A DNA stretch of 64,000 nt, from contig CADCEF010000022.1 of the NCBI GenBank assembly GCA_902800365.1, forward strand, positions 1 to 64,000, in the 5' to 3' direction. The notes beneath the pieces are model-generated. The model worked only from the letters and a program-made list of their open reading frames with translations. It ran no database searches and was not told the DNA's origin. This DNA is from an uncultured Prevotella sp. (GTDB lineage: Bacteria; Bacteroidota; Bacteroidia; Bacteroidales; Bacteroidaceae). The translations under genes and the position numbers were made by a program. Below are positions 10,764 to 19,816 of this stretch, one piece after another. The first letter of the stretch is position 1; every line of letters begins with the position of its first letter.

Positions 10764-12137
10764 ATGGAATTAAAAGATATCAAAGCAGTATATTTCGTAG
10801 GAGCAGGTGGTATTGGTATGAGTGCCATCGCTCGCTATTTTATTAAGAAGGGACTTGTTGTAGCTGGTTATGACAAGACACCATCTGACCTTACAAAGAG
10901 ACTCGAAACCGAGGGAATGCTCATTCATTACGAAGAGAATGTTGATGAGATTCCACACGAGTGCAAGAAGAAAGAGTCATGCCTGGTAATCTACACACCA
11001 GCCATACCCGCAGAGCATAAGGAACTTAAGTTCTTCCGTGAGAACGGTTTCGAGATTCAGAAGCGTGCCCAGGTTCTTGGCACACTGACTCAGAGCCACA
11101 AAGGCCTCTGTGTAGCTGGAACACATGGAAAAACCACTACTTCAACCATGTGTGCCCACATCATGCATCAGAGTCATCTCGACTGTAATGCTTTCCTTGG
11201 AGGAATCTCTAAGAACTACGGCACCAACTATATCCTGTCAGATTCAGACTACGTAGTAATCGAGGCCGACGAATTCGACCGTTCATTCCACTGGCTCCGT
11301 CCTTGGATGAGCGTCATAACATCCAGCGACCCCGATCATCTGGATATCTACGGAACAAAAGAGGCTTATCTTGAGAGCTTCCGTCATTACACCGAACTCA
11401 TCCAGCCAGGTGGTGCCCTTATCATCCATCGCGGCCTTGAGATGAAAGAGAATATACTGCCAGGTGTACGCCGTTATGACTATAGCCTGAACGAAGGCGA
11501 TTTCCATGCAGAGAATATCGTAATAGAGAATGGCGAGATCACATTTGACTTCATCTCTCCCATCGAGAGTGTAAAAGGCGTACAGCTTGGTCAGCCTGTT
11601 CCCATCAACATAGAAAATGGTATTGCTGCAATGGCAATGGCTCAGCTTAACGGTTGTACTGCCGAAGAGCTGAAGTATGGCATGCAGACATACGGAGGTG
11701 TTGACCGTCGCTTTGATTTCAAAATCAAAAACGACAAGGTGGTGTTCCTTAGCGACTATGCCCATCATCCCAAGGAGATTTATCAGAGCGCCAAGAGCAT
11801 TCGTGAGCTTTATAAGAACAAGCATATAACAGCTATCTTCCAGCCTCACCTCTACACCCGAACTCGCGATTTCTACAAGGATTTCGCCGATGCTCTGAGT
11901 CAGCTTGACGAGGTAATACTTACCGAGATTTACCCTGCCCGTGAGTTACCTATCGAAGGAGTTACATCTAAACTCATCTACGATAACCTGAAGCCAGGTG
12001 TCAAAAAGGAGATGATACAGAAAGCTGAGGTACTCGACTACGTCAAGAATCACGACTTCGAAGTGCTTATAGTACTTGGTGCCGGTGACTTGGACAATCA
12101 GGTTCCTCAAATAACAAAGATATTAAACAGCAAATAA
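10764..12137 (+). CDS. murC: UDP-MurNAc:L-alanine ligase MurC
   Basis: 457 aa. First Mur ligase, adding L-alanine to UDP-MurNAc. Rossmann loop GAGGIGMSA at residues 13-21, ATP loop GTHGKTTTS starting near residue 119, and a DYAHHP motif in the C-terminal half. Pathway neighbour of murG and ftsQ as in other dcw clusters. Confidence 0.97.
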   Translation: MELKDIKAVYFVGAGGIGMSAIARYFIKKGLVVAGYDKTPSDLTKRLETEGMLIHYEENVDEIPHECKKKESCLVIYTPAIPAEHKELKFFRENGFEIQKRAQVLGTLTQSHKGLCVAGTHGKTTTSTMCAHIMHQSHLDCNAFLGGISKNYGTNYILSDSDYVVIEADEFDRSFHWLRPWMSVITSSDPDHLDIYGTKEAYLESFRHYTELIQPGGALIIHRGLEMKENILPGVRRYDYSLNEGDFHAENIVIENGEITFDFISPIESVKGVQLGQPVPINIENGIAAMAMAQLNGCTAEELKYGMQTYGGVDRRFDFKIKNDKVVFLSDYAHHPKEIYQSAKSIRELYKNKHITAIFQPHLYTRTRDFYKDFADALSQLDEVILTEIYPARELPIEGVTSKLIYDNLKPGVKKEMIQKAEVLDYVKNHDFEVLIVLGAGDLDNQVPQITKILNSK

Positions 12138-12143
12138 TAACAG

Positions 12144-12899
12144 ATGACCTTTAACTTCAACTGGAAACAGATCCTCATCGTAGCCTGCAACGTTATCGTT
12201 GGCATCTACTTGGTACTAGCCGTCACAGCTTTCAACAATCCTGACGAGGCTATGGCCAAGGAATGCACCGAGGTAAAGATTGACATCGAGAAGGAGTCAA
12301 TGGAGGGTTTCCTGAATCCTGGTGAAGTAAAGAAGCTACTCTCACAATATAAACTATACCCTCTCTCACAGACTATGAGTTCTATATCTCCACGAAAGAT
12401 TGAAGAGACTCTGATAAAAAGTCCGTTTGTAGAGAAGGCAGAATGTTACAAGACACTGAGCGGACACGTATGCATAAATATCAAGCAGCGCATACCTGTA
12501 ATCAGAATCATGGCTGTTAATGGCGACAACTACTATCTCGACCATCACGGCAATATAATGCCTGAGTCAGGATATGCCACTGATATACTGGTAGCTACTG
12601 GCAACATCAGCAAGAGATATGCTCAGAACGTTTTGTCAAAGGTAGCAAACAAAATTGTAAGCAACAGTTTCTGGCGTAACCAGACTGTACAACTTAATGT
12701 CCTACCCAATCAGACTCTCGAGATGGTACCACGTGTTGGCGACCACATAGTTTTTCTTGGCAGTCCTAACAATATCGAAAACAAACTCGAACGCCTTCGC
12801 AAGTTCTACATTTACGGACTGAACAAGGCTGGTTGGAACAAATATAATTATATTAATGTTGAGTTCAACAACCAGATTATATGTAAAAGAAACAAATGA
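12144..12899 (+). CDS. ftsQ: Cell division protein FtsQ
   Basis: 251 aa. A short cytoplasmic N-terminus, one transmembrane helix at about residues 8-28, then a periplasmic POTRA/FtsQ-like domain (PFVEKAECYKTLSGHVCINI region). FtsQ scaffolds FtsB/FtsL in the divisome. Sequence is divergent, but topology, size and the murC-ftsQ-ftsA order make the call firm. Confidence 0.9.
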   Translation: MTFNFNWKQILIVACNVIVGIYLVLAVTAFNNPDEAMAKECTEVKIDIEKESMEGFLNPGEVKKLLSQYKLYPLSQTMSSISPRKIEETLIKSPFVEKAECYKTLSGHVCINIKQRIPVIRIMAVNGDNYYLDHHGNIMPESGYATDILVATGNISKRYAQNVLSKVANKIVSNSFWRNQTVQLNVLPNQTLEMVPRVGDHIVFLGSPNNIENKLERLRKFYIYGLNKAGWNKYNYINVEFNNQIICKRNK

Positions 12900-12916
12900 T
12901 AATATTATAATAAAAG

Positions 12917-14371
12917 ATGGCAGCAAAGGATTTTATTGTAGCAATTGAACTCGGTTCATCCAAAGTAACCGGAATCGCGGGACAGAAGAATCTCGACGGT
13001 AGCATCAACGTGCTTGCTATGGTCAAGGAAGAGTCTTCTTCGTTCATCCGCAAGGGTGTGGTTTACAATATCGACAAAACCGCACAATGCCTTACCAGTA
13101 TAATAAAAAAACTGGAGAATCAGCTCAAGACACAGATCACACAGGTTTACGTTGGTGTAGGTGGACAGTCTATCCGCAGCGTAAAGAATGTTGTGACTAA
13201 AGACCTTCCCGGCGAAACCATCATCACTCAGGATATGGTGATAGAACTGATGGATGCTAACCGCAACATGACCTATCAAGATCAGGAAATCCTAGATGCT
13301 GCCGTACAGGAATACAAGGTAGGAACCCAGTTCCAACTTGATCCTGTTGGCATTCAGGCCACACACCTTGAGGGTCACTTCCTGAATATTCTAGAGCGTA
13401 AGGCCTTCTATCGTAACCTTAACAAATGCTTCGAAACAGCAGGTATAAATGTTGCTGAGATGTATCTGGCTCCACTTGCACTTGCCGATAGTGTTCTTAC
13501 TGAGGTTGAGAAGCGTTCGGGATGTGCACTTGTTGATATGGGTTACGACACCACAACTGTATCTGTTTATTCTAAGAATATCCTCCGCCATCTTGCAGTC
13601 ATTCCCCTTGGCAGTAACAATATCACCAAGGACATTGCATCGCTCCAGATGGAAGAGAGTGATGCAGAACGCATGAAGCTGAAATACGGTTCGGCCTATA
13701 CAGAAAACAACGAGATTGACAACGAACTAAAATACTCTATCGACCCAGAGCGTCAGGTAGAGAGCCGCAAGTTCATTGAGATTGTCGAGGGTCGCCTCGA
13801 GGAGATTATTGAGAATGTTTGGTATCAGATTCCATCTGAATACTATGACAAGTTGCTAGGCGGTATCATTCTTACCGGTGGCGGCTCAAATATGAAGAAT
13901 ATCGAGAAGGCATTTATCAATCACACTCACGTAGACAAAATTCGCATCGCCAAGTTCGTATCACAAACCATCATCTCTAACAACGAAGAAATCAAAGCAC
14001 ATAATGGTATGCTGAATACGTTGTTAGGTCTGTTGGCCAAAGGCGATATCAACTGCGCAGGCGATGCATTCGATCCAAATGGTGACCTGTTTGCAAGTCT
14101 CAAGCCACAGACAATTCACCCCACTAACGACCAGCGCCCAGCACGTCAGACCACTGATCTTCCCGCCGGTGTAATCCGAACCGAAGCTGAAAAACAGAAA
14201 GCCGAAGAGGAAAAACGTCGTCAGCAGGAGGAAGAAGAGCGTGCTCGTCAGGAAGAAGAGCGCATAAAGAAAGAGGAAGAAGCACGTATCCGCAAGGAGA
14301 ATAGCACTTGGAACAAACTGAAGAAGGGAATCCTTAAGTTTGGTAAGTCGATTGTCGAAGAAGAAGATTAA
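12917..14371 (+). CDS. ftsA: Cell division protein FtsA with a charged C-terminal extension
   Basis: 484 aa actin-like ATPase that tethers FtsZ to the membrane. The actin-fold nucleotide motifs are present (AIELGSSKVTG near residue 10; ILTGGGSNM near residue 318). Between the ATPase core and the end lies a linker of about 35 residues made of Glu/Arg/Lys/Gln repeats, predicted helical, ending in an amphipathic helix (WNKLKKGILKFGKSIV) that should be the membrane-targeting sequence. Confidence 0.95.
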   Translation: MAAKDFIVAIELGSSKVTGIAGQKNLDGSINVLAMVKEESSSFIRKGVVYNIDKTAQCLTSIIKKLENQLKTQITQVYVGVGGQSIRSVKNVVTKDLPGETIITQDMVIELMDANRNMTYQDQEILDAAVQEYKVGTQFQLDPVGIQATHLEGHFLNILERKAFYRNLNKCFETAGINVAEMYLAPLALADSVLTEVEKRSGCALVDMGYDTTTVSVYSKNILRHLAVIPLGSNNITKDIASLQMEESDAERMKLKYGSAYTENNEIDNELKYSIDPERQVESRKFIEIVEGRLEEIIENVWYQIPSEYYDKLLGGIILTGGGSNMKNIEKAFINHTHVDKIRIAKFVSQTIISNNEEIKAHNGMLNTLLGLLAKGDINCAGDAFDPNGDLFASLKPQTIHPTNDQRPARQTTDLPAGVIRTEAEKQKAEEEKRRQQEEEERARQEEERIKKEEEARIRKENSTWNKLKKGILKFGKSIVEEED

Positions 14372-14385
14372 AAAAGTAGAAGATT

Positions 14386-15720
14386 ATGGAGAACAATATG
14401 AATATGGATATCCTTGACTTCGGAGCACCGGAGAAGGAGCACAGCATCATCAAAGTTATCGGTGTTGGCGGTGGCGGCGGTAATGCAGTAAACCACATGT
14501 ACCGCGAGGGCATTCACGATGTAACATTCGTGCTATGTAACACTGACAACCAGGCCCTTAACGATTCACCCGTGCCCGTACATCTCCAGTTGGGTAAGGA
14601 AGGACTTGGTGCTGGTAATAAGCCAGAAAAAGCACGCCAGGCTGCCGAAGAAAGCATAGAGGACATTCGCACAATGCTTAGCGACGGAACCCGTATGGCA
14701 TTCATCACTGCCGGAATGGGTGGTGGAACAGGAACAGGTGCTGCACCAGTCATCGCTCGTGTCTCTAAAGAGTTAGGAATCCTTACCGTAGGTATCGTTA
14801 CCATCCCGTTCCGTTTCGAAGGCGATCGCAAGATTGACCAAGCACTGGACGGTGTTGAAGAAATGTCTAAACACGTTGATGCTCTGCTTGTTATCAACAA
14901 CGAGCGCCTTCGTGAGATATATCCTGAGCTCTCTGTTCTTGATGCTTTCGGAAAAGCTGACGACACACTTAGCATTGCTGCAAAGTCTATTGCCGAGATT
15001 ATCACAGTACACGGTCTTATCAACCTCGACTTCAACGATGTTAAGACCGTGCTCAAGGATGGTGGAGTAGCAATAATGTCAACAGGTTATGGTGAAGGCG
15101 AAGGCCGTGTTAAGAAGGCTATCGAGGATGCACTTAACTCACCTCTGCTTAACGACAACGACATCTTTAACTCTAAGAAGATTCTGCTTTCTATCTCGTT
15201 TGCAGGTTCTAAGGACGGTCAGGCATCGCTGATGATGGAAGAGATGAATGATATAAACGACTTCATGGCTAAGTTCGGCAATGATTTTGAAATCAAGTGG
15301 GGTCTTGCCACCGATCTCGAACTCGGTAAGAAAGTAAAGGTAACCATTCTGGCCACCGGCTTCGGCATTGAGAATGTTGACGGAATGAACGGCCACCTCA
15401 AGAAGCATAGTCAGGAAGACATCAACCGCATAGCAGCCGAACAGGAGAAAGCTGCCGAGCGCCAGGATCGTCGTAACCGCTACTATGGCGGCGAAGGGGC
15501 AACTAAACGTTACAAGCGTCGTCCAAATATCTACTTATTCCGCCCTGAAGACCTTGATAACGATGATGTTATCTCTGCTGTAGAGCAGACACCTACTTAC
15601 AAGCGTACCCGCGAGATCTTAGACAGCATTAACTCGCAGGCAAGCAACGAGGTGGTAGTAATTGACGAACCCGCACAGGATCCACAGGAGCCAATACAGG
15701 GGACCATAAAGTTTATGTAA
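14386..15720 (+). CDS. ftsZ: Cell division GTPase FtsZ
   Basis: 444 aa tubulin-like GTPase forming the Z-ring. The tubulin signature GGGTGTGAAP begins at residue 112 and the T7 catalytic loop NLDFND is at 213-218. The tail after residue 345 is a variable basic linker ending in a short conserved peptide. It is the last gene of the plus-strand cluster and faces recO. Confidence 0.98.
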   Translation: MENNMNMDILDFGAPEKEHSIIKVIGVGGGGGNAVNHMYREGIHDVTFVLCNTDNQALNDSPVPVHLQLGKEGLGAGNKPEKARQAAEESIEDIRTMLSDGTRMAFITAGMGGGTGTGAAPVIARVSKELGILTVGIVTIPFRFEGDRKIDQALDGVEEMSKHVDALLVINNERLREIYPELSVLDAFGKADDTLSIAAKSIAEIITVHGLINLDFNDVKTVLKDGGVAIMSTGYGEGEGRVKKAIEDALNSPLLNDNDIFNSKKILLSISFAGSKDGQASLMMEEMNDINDFMAKFGNDFEIKWGLATDLELGKKVKVTILATGFGIENVDGMNGHLKKHSQEDINRIAAEQEKAAERQDRRNRYYGGEGATKRYKRRPNIYLFRPEDLDNDDVISAVEQTPTYKRTREILDSINSQASNEVVVIDEPAQDPQEPIQGTIKFM

Positions 15721-15727
15721 ACCTGCC

Positions 15728-15745
15728 GCCTTATTGATATAAGGC
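15728..15745. terminator. hairpin between ftsZ and recO
   Basis: GCCTTAT-TGAT-ATAAGGC is a perfect 7-bp stem lying between the convergent ftsZ and recO genes and overlapping the recO stop codon. It lacks a clear T tract, so it is a modest terminator candidate. Confidence 0.4.
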
Positions 15746-16456
15746 TTGCAATACCTCTATCGACTTCATCTCTGGGAAATCCGGCAGATGGAGTCGATAA
15801 TATTTTATTGATATTTCAAGCAGTCGGTTCCTGTCGTTATGTGACATACGGAACAAATGCATAGTGGGGAAATCCATTCGCATCATAAGCTGTACTTTCT
15901 GTGCCTCTTCTGGATGCAGAAAATCACGATGCACAGGCGGATTCCTCATAAACTCGCTTTCACGTAAATCAAAGTAATCACCATCCTCATAGTCATCTAA
16001 GTTAGGATAGAAACCCAGAAAGCGCGTAAGCCTCAACAAGAAAACAATATGGAAATTAGCGAAGTTGGCTTGCTGACCGTCGAGCCACATTATACTATAC
16101 TCCAGATAATCATAAAGCAACTCATTTCGCTGTTCTGATCTCAAAGCGTAATACAAAAACTCTGCAACAAAAAGCGAAATAGCCAACTTATCAGGCTCAA
16201 AAGGGATTGATGCAAAAGGAGTAAGCAGTCTTACATCGTTAAGCTTTTGCAACTGCAACTTGGGGCGGATGTCTGTTTCTATCTCCAACAATGTTAGAGG
16301 CTGGAAGAACTGCTTTTTTATCTTACCTTTTGATGTTTTTGGTATGCTGACGATAAACGATTGTCTACCAAACGTTCTGGTAAACATATCTACAATAAGC
16401 CTCGACTCGCCATACTTCAGCGAATGCAGCACAATTGCCTGAGTTTTCGTCAACAT
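15731..16456 (-). CDS. recO: DNA repair protein RecO
   Basis: 241 aa from ATG 16456. RecO loads RecA with RecR at SSB-coated gaps. The N-terminal OB fold (TQAIVLHSLKYGES) is followed by a helical domain; the zinc-binding cysteines found in many RecO proteins are absent, as in other Bacteroidota. A longer reading from 16474 would start inside the promoter element at 16471-16464. The chosen ATG lies only 7 nt after that element, so the mRNA may be nearly leaderless. Confidence 0.9.
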   Translation of the reverse strand: MLTKTQAIVLHSLKYGESRLIVDMFTRTFGRQSFIVSIPKTSKGKIKKQFFQPLTLLEIETDIRPKLQLQKLNDVRLLTPFASIPFEPDKLAISLFVAEFLYYALRSEQRNELLYDYLEYSIMWLDGQQANFANFHIVFLLRLTRFLGFYPNLDDYEDGDYFDLRESEFMRNPPVHRDFLHPEEAQKVQLMMRMDFPTMHLFRMSHNDRNRLLEISIKYYRLHLPDFPEMKSIEVLQALYQ

Positions 16457-16463
16457 AACGGTG

Positions 16464-16471
16464 CAAAGATA
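16464..16471 (-). promoter_or_regulatory. recO promoter -7 element
   Basis: The minus strand reads TATCTTTG, the consensus Bacteroidota element, 7 nt before the recO ATG. Confidence 0.6.
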
Positions 16472-16510
16472 CACATTTTATTCATAATATGTTATTTTTT
16501 ACTAAAAAAA

Positions 16511-16542
16511 TTTGGTAGAATGGAAAAATAGTAGTACTTTTG
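16511..16542 (+). promoter_or_regulatory. tRNA-Glu promoter
   Basis: TTTG at 16511-16514, exactly 20 nt, then TACTTTTG at 16535-16542: a full Bacteroidota promoter. The tRNA-Asn promoter at 62158-62189 has the same parts, spacing and following GCACCCGC. Confidence 0.8.
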
Positions 16543-16560
16543 CACCCGCATTTCGTGAGC

Positions 16561-16632
16561 GGTCCCTTCGTCTATCGGTTAGGACGAGAGATTTTCATTC
16601 TCTAAAGAGGAGTTCGACTCTCCTAGGGACTA
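16561..16632 (+). tRNA. tRNA-Glu (anticodon TTC)
   Basis: Cloverleaf folds by eye: acceptor GGTCCCT with AGGGACT (first pair G-T), D stem GTCT/GGAC, anticodon stem AGAGA/TCTCT with loop TTTTCAT giving TTC, T stem AGGAG/CTCCT with TTCGACT loop. No CCA is encoded. It shares the upstream region of rpsT. Confidence 0.93.
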
Positions 16633-16652
16633 CAAATTTAAATCTTCCATCT

Positions 16653-16788
16653 GCACAGCCATGTGCTACCAAGCCTGAAGGAGTGGGATAAGGTGGTAGA
16701 GGGCTCCTGAAAAGAAGCCCGCCCAGGGCAGCCATTACGACGTAAGACCCATAAGCTTTATAATTAACAATTTAAAATTTTAAAAAAC
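16653..16788 (+). promoter_or_regulatory. structured leader of rpsT (candidate S20 autoregulatory element)
   Basis: The 156 nt between tRNA-Glu and rpsT hold no ORF but three successive stems: GCACA/TGTGC (16653-16666), CTACCA/TGGTAG (16666-16671 with 16694-16699) and GGGCT/AGCCC (16701-16705 with 16716-16720). No separate promoter is evident, so the leader may be co-transcribed with the tRNA. S20 is known to autoregulate in other bacteria; a similar role here is an inference. Confidence 0.45.
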
Positions 16789-17043
16789 ATGGCAAATCAC
16801 AAGTCATCAGTGAAGAGAATCCGTCAGGAGAAGAAAAGAGCACTTCACAACCACTACTACGCAAAGACAATGCGTAACGCAGTTCGCAAGCTTCGTGCTA
16901 CAACAAACAAGGAAGAGGCTGTAGCTCTGTATCCAAAAGTACAGAAGATGCTGGATAAGCTGGCTAAGACCAACATCATCCACAAGAACAAGGCAGCTAA
17001 CCTGAAGTCTAGCCTTGCACTGCACGTTAATCAGCTGGGATAA
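16789..17043 (+). CDS. rpsT: 30S ribosomal protein S20
   Basis: 84 aa, very basic, starting [13 protein letters not shown], the family's N-terminal signature, and all-helical by composition. Binds 16S rRNA in the body of the 30S subunit. It stands alone between tRNA-Glu and gyrB, with its own leader and terminator. Confidence 0.97.
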   Translation: MANHKSSVKRIRQEKKRALHNHYYAKTMRNAVRKLRATTNKEEAVALYPKVQKMLDKLAKTNIIHKNKAANLKSSLALHVNQLG

Positions 17044-17066
17044 TATTTCTACCCAATGATAAACTC

Positions 17067-17104
17067 AAGCCGTAGCCCGATAAGGGTTGCGGCTTTATTT
17101 TTTG
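17067..17104 (+). terminator. rpsT terminator
   Basis: AAGCCGTAGCCC and GGGTTGCGGCTT form a 12-bp stem with G-U pairs around a GATAA loop, followed by ATTTTTTT. Placed 24 nt after the rpsT stop. Confidence 0.85.
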
Positions 17105-17114
17105 GGTTTTTTAG

Positions 17115-17146
17115 CAGATAAACTACGTTTATCTGAAGTTTTTTTT
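17115..17146 (+). terminator. perfect 9-bp inverted repeat with T-run upstream of gyrB
   Basis: CAGATAAAC-TAC-GTTTATCTG is followed by AAG and eight T. It could be a second rpsT terminator or, since it ends 12 nt before the gyrB -7 element, an operator. The sequence alone does not decide. Confidence 0.5.
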
Positions 17147-17147
17147 G

Positions 17148-17155
17148 TATCTTTG
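17148..17155 (+). promoter_or_regulatory. gyrB promoter -7 element
   Basis: TATCTTTG 27 nt before the chosen gyrB start. It also argues against the longer reading of the gene from 17087, which would cover promoter and terminator. Confidence 0.65.
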
Positions 17156-17182
17156 CAACCAATTAGTGCAATTAAGAACAAA

Positions 17183-19159
17183 ATGACAGAAGAACAACTG
17201 AACCAAGAACAGAATTACTCCGCGAGTAACATTCAGGTACTCGAGGGTCTGGAAGCCGTACGTAAGCGTCCTGCTATGTACATTGGCGACATCAGCGAGA
17301 AAGGTCTCCACCATCTGGTAAACGAAACCGTCGACAACTCTATCGACGAGGCGATGGCTGGCTATTGTACTCACATTGAGGTAACTATCAACGAAGATAA
17401 CTCTATCACCGTACAGGACAATGGTCGTGGTATCCCTGTAGATGAGCACGAGAAAATGCACAAGAGTGCACTCGAGGTTGTAATGACAGTGCTCCACGCA
17501 GGTGGTAAATTCGACAAGGGTTCCTACAAGGTATCTGGAGGTCTGCACGGTGTAGGTGTAAGCTGTGTTAACGCTCTCTCTACCCACATGATGTCGCAGG
17601 TATTCCGCAATGGTCACATCTACCAGCAGGAATATGAGAAGGGAAAGCCCCTCTACGACGTTAAGATTGTAGGCGATACCGACAAGACAGGTACCCGCCA
17701 GCAGTTCTGGCCCGACGGCAGCATCTTTACTACTACCGAGTATAAGTACGACATCATCGCTAAGCGTATGCGCGAGCTGGCATATCTTAATGCCGGTATC
17801 ACCATCACTCTTACCGACCTGCGTCCCGATGAGGAGGGTAATCTCCGCCAGCCCGAGGTATTCCACGCCAAGGAGGGACTAAAGGAGTTCGTTCGCTACG
17901 TCGATCGTCATCGCACCTCAATCATTGGTGATCCTATCTGCTTGAAGACAGAAAAGGACGGTGTGCCCATCGAGGTAGCTCTGCTCTACAACAGCGATTA
18001 TTCAGAGAACATTCACTCTTACGTTAATAATATCAACACTATCGAGGGTGGTACCCACCTCACAGGTTTCCGCATCGCTCTGGCTCGTGCTCTTAAGAAG
18101 TATGCCGATGATGATGATCAGCTGCGCAAGCAGATTGAGAAGGCCAAGATTGAGGTAGCACAGGACGACTTCCGCGAGGGTCTCACAGCTATCATCTCTG
18201 TAAAGGTAGCCGAGCCTCAGTTCGAAGGCCAGACAAAAACCAAGCTTGGTAACAGCGAGGTGAACGGTGCCGTACAGAAGGCCGTAGGCGAGGCTATGAC
18301 CAACTACCTGGAGGAACACCCAAAAGAGGCTCACACCATCTGTGAGAAGGTTATTCTGGCCGCTACAGCACGTATTGCAGCCCGCAAGGCCCGTGAGAGT
18401 GTACAGCGTAAGAATCCCATGACTGGTGGTGGTCTGCCTGGTAAGCTGGCCGACTGCTCTAATAAGGATCCAAAGGAGTGCGAGATTTTCCTCGTCGAGG
18501 GAGACTCGGCCGGTGGTTCAGCCAAGCAGGGTCGCGACCGTCACTTCCAGGCCATCCTGCCTCTGCGTGGTAAGATTCTTAACGTAGAGAAGGTACAGTG
18601 GCACCGTGTGTTCGAGGCCGAGTCGGTGATGAACATCATCCAGAGTATCGGCGTTCGCTTCGGCGTTGACGGCGAGGACTCAAAGGATGCCAATATCGAT
18701 AAGCTGCGTTACGATAAGATTATCATCATGACCGACGCCGACGTCGATGGTTCTCACATCGACACACTGATCATGACACTCTTCTATCGTTTCATGCCTC
18801 AGGTTATTCAGGGCGGTCATCTCTACATCGCCACCCCACCACTCTACAAGTGTACTTACAAGAAGACCTCAGAGTACTGCTACACCGAGCAGCAGCGCCA
18901 GGCATTCATCGATAAGTACGTGGCTGGTAACGGCGACGACAAGGCTCTGCACACCCAGCGTTACAAAGGTCTTGGTGAGATGAACCCAGAGCAGCTTTGG
19001 GAGACCACTATGAATCCCGAGAACCGCTTGCTCAAGCAGGTAACCATCGAGAATGCCGCCGAGGCCGACGAGATATTCTCAATGCTGATGGGCGACGACG
19101 TAGAACCACGCCGCGAGTTCATCGAGAAGAACGCCACCTACGCCAACATCGACGCGTAA
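17183..19159 (+). CDS. gyrB: DNA gyrase subunit B
   Basis: 658 aa from ATG 17183. ATPase subunit of gyrase, which introduces negative supercoils with GyrA. Domains: GHKL ATPase (residues 20-230, with ETVDNSIDEA), transducer, TOPRIM (EGDSAGG near 440 and DADVDGSHI near 517) and the C-terminal tail with QRYKGLGEMNPEQLWETTM. Length and motifs fit GyrB better than ParE. Its 3' half shows higher GC at wobble positions than the dcw genes. Confidence 0.96.
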   Translation: MTEEQLNQEQNYSASNIQVLEGLEAVRKRPAMYIGDISEKGLHHLVNETVDNSIDEAMAGYCTHIEVTINEDNSITVQDNGRGIPVDEHEKMHKSALEVVMTVLHAGGKFDKGSYKVSGGLHGVGVSCVNALSTHMMSQVFRNGHIYQQEYEKGKPLYDVKIVGDTDKTGTRQQFWPDGSIFTTTEYKYDIIAKRMRELAYLNAGITITLTDLRPDEEGNLRQPEVFHAKEGLKEFVRYVDRHRTSIIGDPICLKTEKDGVPIEVALLYNSDYSENIHSYVNNINTIEGGTHLTGFRIALARALKKYADDDDQLRKQIEKAKIEVAQDDFREGLTAIISVKVAEPQFEGQTKTKLGNSEVNGAVQKAVGEAMTNYLEEHPKEAHTICEKVILAATARIAARKARESVQRKNPMTGGGLPGKLADCSNKDPKECEIFLVEGDSAGGSAKQGRDRHFQAILPLRGKILNVEKVQWHRVFEAESVMNIIQSIGVRFGVDGEDSKDANIDKLRYDKIIIMTDADVDGSHIDTLIMTLFYRFMPQVIQGGHLYIATPPLYKCTYKKTSEYCYTEQQRQAFIDKYVAGNGDDKALHTQRYKGLGEMNPEQLWETTMNPENRLLKQVTIENAAEADEIFSMLMGDDVEPRREFIEKNATYANIDA

Positions 19160-19180
19160 ACTATCACAATCCCCTCTATA

Positions 19181-19226
19181 TTCGGGCGGAACCCTCCCCT
19201 TTTCACCAAGGCAGGTTCCGCCCGAA
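19181..19226 (+). terminator. gyrB terminator hairpin
   Basis: Perfect 13-bp inverted repeat TTCGGGCGGAACC / GGTTCCGCCCGAA with a 20-nt loop, 21 nt after the gyrB stop. The T tract is poor (ATTGTGTT). Confidence 0.7.
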
Positions 19227-19250
19227 ATTGTGTTACAGATTCAAAGGTTA

Positions 19251-19273
19251 GGTTCTTTGTTTAGCAAAGAACC
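19251..19273. terminator. second hairpin between convergent genes
   Basis: GGTTCTTTG-TTTAG-CAAAGAACC is a perfect 9-bp stem between gyrB and the convergent minus-strand gene. It probably serves as a terminator for that gene or for both. Confidence 0.5.
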
Positions 19274-19290
19274 GACCCCATGATCCTCTC

Positions 19291-19728
19291 TTACCACAAC
19301 CAGTCTTCCTGTTCGCCATCGTAGTTGATGGGGCCTTGCCAACCGTTGGCACGACAGACATTAAGGATGGTTTGCTGCTGCGCAGGGGTGATCAAACGAT
19401 CGCCTTTTCGCATTTCGAAATATATACGGCGCCCAAAACTGGCAATAAGCTGCCAGCGGATTCGACGCTCCATATAGCCGGGCATATCGTGATACATATT
19501 CTTGAAACCACGCTTCATCATCGCACGCTTGTTGGGGCGGAACATCTCGCAATGCTCATTGCCATACATGGGATTGCGCTGGTTGATGGTGGTAAACATC
19601 ACGCGAGTGGTGTCGGCATACTGGCCTACAAGCCAACGGAGACACTGCTCGCGAAGGGGGCAATGGTCGATAAAGCATACTTCGTAGTGATCTACCTTTT
19701 CGCGGAACACATCTTCCTGGGTCTTCAT
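19291..19728 (-). CDS. DUF6078-like small protein
   Basis: 145 aa from ATG 19728, which has AAGAAAAG upstream; another ATG at 19746 lies only 5 nt after the promoter element TAACTTTG (19759-19752). The protein is rich in Arg, Met and Tyr, with a CPLREQCLRW motif near residue 24 that could hold two cysteines, and ends in an acidic WLW tail. It resembles the DUF6078 family of Bacteroidota from memory; function unknown. No neighbour gives a clue. Confidence 0.65.
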   Translation of the reverse strand: MKTQEDVFREKVDHYEVCFIDHCPLREQCLRWLVGQYADTTRVMFTTINQRNPMYGNEHCEMFRPNKRAMMKRGFKNMYHDMPGYMERRIRWQLIASFGRRIYFEMRKGDRLITPAQQQTILNVCRANGWQGPINYDGEQEDWLW

Positions 19729-19816
19729 ATTCTTTTCTTGTTTCATGGGGACAAAGTTATGTAAAAAATGTGATATAAGCAAATTTTGCAAAAAGAAATT
19801 TTATAAAAAGTATCTA

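Noticed and set aside
11283-11849. 188-codon open frame opposite murC
   Set aside because: Antisense shadow inside a complete Mur ligase gene.
17129-17866. 245-codon open frame on the minus strand opposite gyrB
   Set aside because: It lies fully inside the well-supported gyrB gene, has no promoter and reads as a shadow of strongly biased codons.
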